From: Blastobasis lacticolella
Lineage: Eukaryota; Arthropoda; Insecta; Lepidoptera; Blastobasidae
Direction: 5' to 3'
Assembly (NCBI GenBank): GCA_905147135.1
Contig: LR990053.1
Span: 632,501-696,500, forward strand
Length of the DNA: 64,000 nucleotides
In this document: positions 63,883-64,000 of the stretch, in pieces
Layout of the letters: each line of letters opens with the position of its first letter
How positions within the stretch are numbered: position 1 is the stretch's first letter
Notes under the pieces: model-generated
Database searches by the model: none
Told to the model about the DNA's origin: nothing
What the model saw: only the letters and a program-made list of their open reading frames with translations
Made by a program: the position numbers and the translations under genes

Positions 63883-64000
63883 GGCGTCATAAATATGAAA
63901 CATTGCAAGCTACTTTCGACCCTATATTATCAAAATACATTTGAATCACTCGAAATTTTGATTCAACATACAAAGCTTTCTCCGAAAACGATAGAATCAT

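Noticed and set aside
63614..63903. Three overlapping 65-100-codon frames
   Set aside because: They lie in family R repeat sequence on both strands; no consistent coding signal.

Overview
The window looks like a gene-poor, repeat-dense stretch of an insect nuclear genome, most likely a moth or butterfly. That is inferred from the repeats: two abundant tRNA-derived SINE families, RTE-like and Jockey-like LINE 3' ends, Helitron-like elements ending in a hairpin plus CTAG, and many small palindromic or TIR-bounded DNA elements. I found no rRNA, no CRISPR, no bacterial-type gene and no intact protein-coding gene. The long open frames lack an ATG, or lie in repeats, or read as fragments of retrotransposon ORF2. 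No virus or toxin gene was recognised.

The only good sign of a host gene is at about 4.2-7.5 kb. There the sequence becomes markedly CpG-rich, with a core at 5.5-5.75 kb that looks like a promoter and 5' exon on the + strand. It has an ATG at 5718 and a consensus splice donor (GTAAGT) at 5755. If this is right, most of the remaining 58 kb is a very long first intron or flank filled with transposon debris. Smaller GC-rich islands near 36.5-36.8, 47.6-47.9 and 50.15-50.35 kb could be regulatory. A short, weak exon candidate sits at 34.9 kb.

Layout. 1-4 kb: Helitron-like element with a minisatellite, SINE fragments and a hairpin. 4.2-7.5 kb: CpG-rich island. 9-13.6 kb: SINE A, two abutting LINE 3' ends, and a TIR element between 48-bp direct repeats. 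14-22 kb: SINE B copies, a LINE tail, SINE A and two inverted copies of one MITE. 22-27 kb: palindromes, TTCGAA-rich sequence and an RTE-like 3' end. 27.3-29.65 kb: a 2.3-kb hAT-like element with an exact 8-bp target duplication. 29.8-34.5 kb: SINE B, LINE tails and a 429-bp hAT-like element inside an older repeat. 36-46 kb: nested LINE/SINE insertions and Helitrons. 46-50 kb: a 124-bp hairpin element and CRE-bearing repeats. 53-54 kb: a DNA element holding a second palindromic element and a LINE tail. 54-64 kb: further SINEs, a family-C retroposon pair with matching open frames, a foldback element, and Helitron and RTE remnants.

The most interesting features are insertion records: nested elements with readable target duplications, LINE fragments at the same motif in two SINE copies, and a TIR element flanked by 48-bp direct repeats. 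I did not find a clear new functional system. All family names rest on motifs read by eye and were not checked by database search. Letter names (SINE A, family C, and so on) are local to this annotation.
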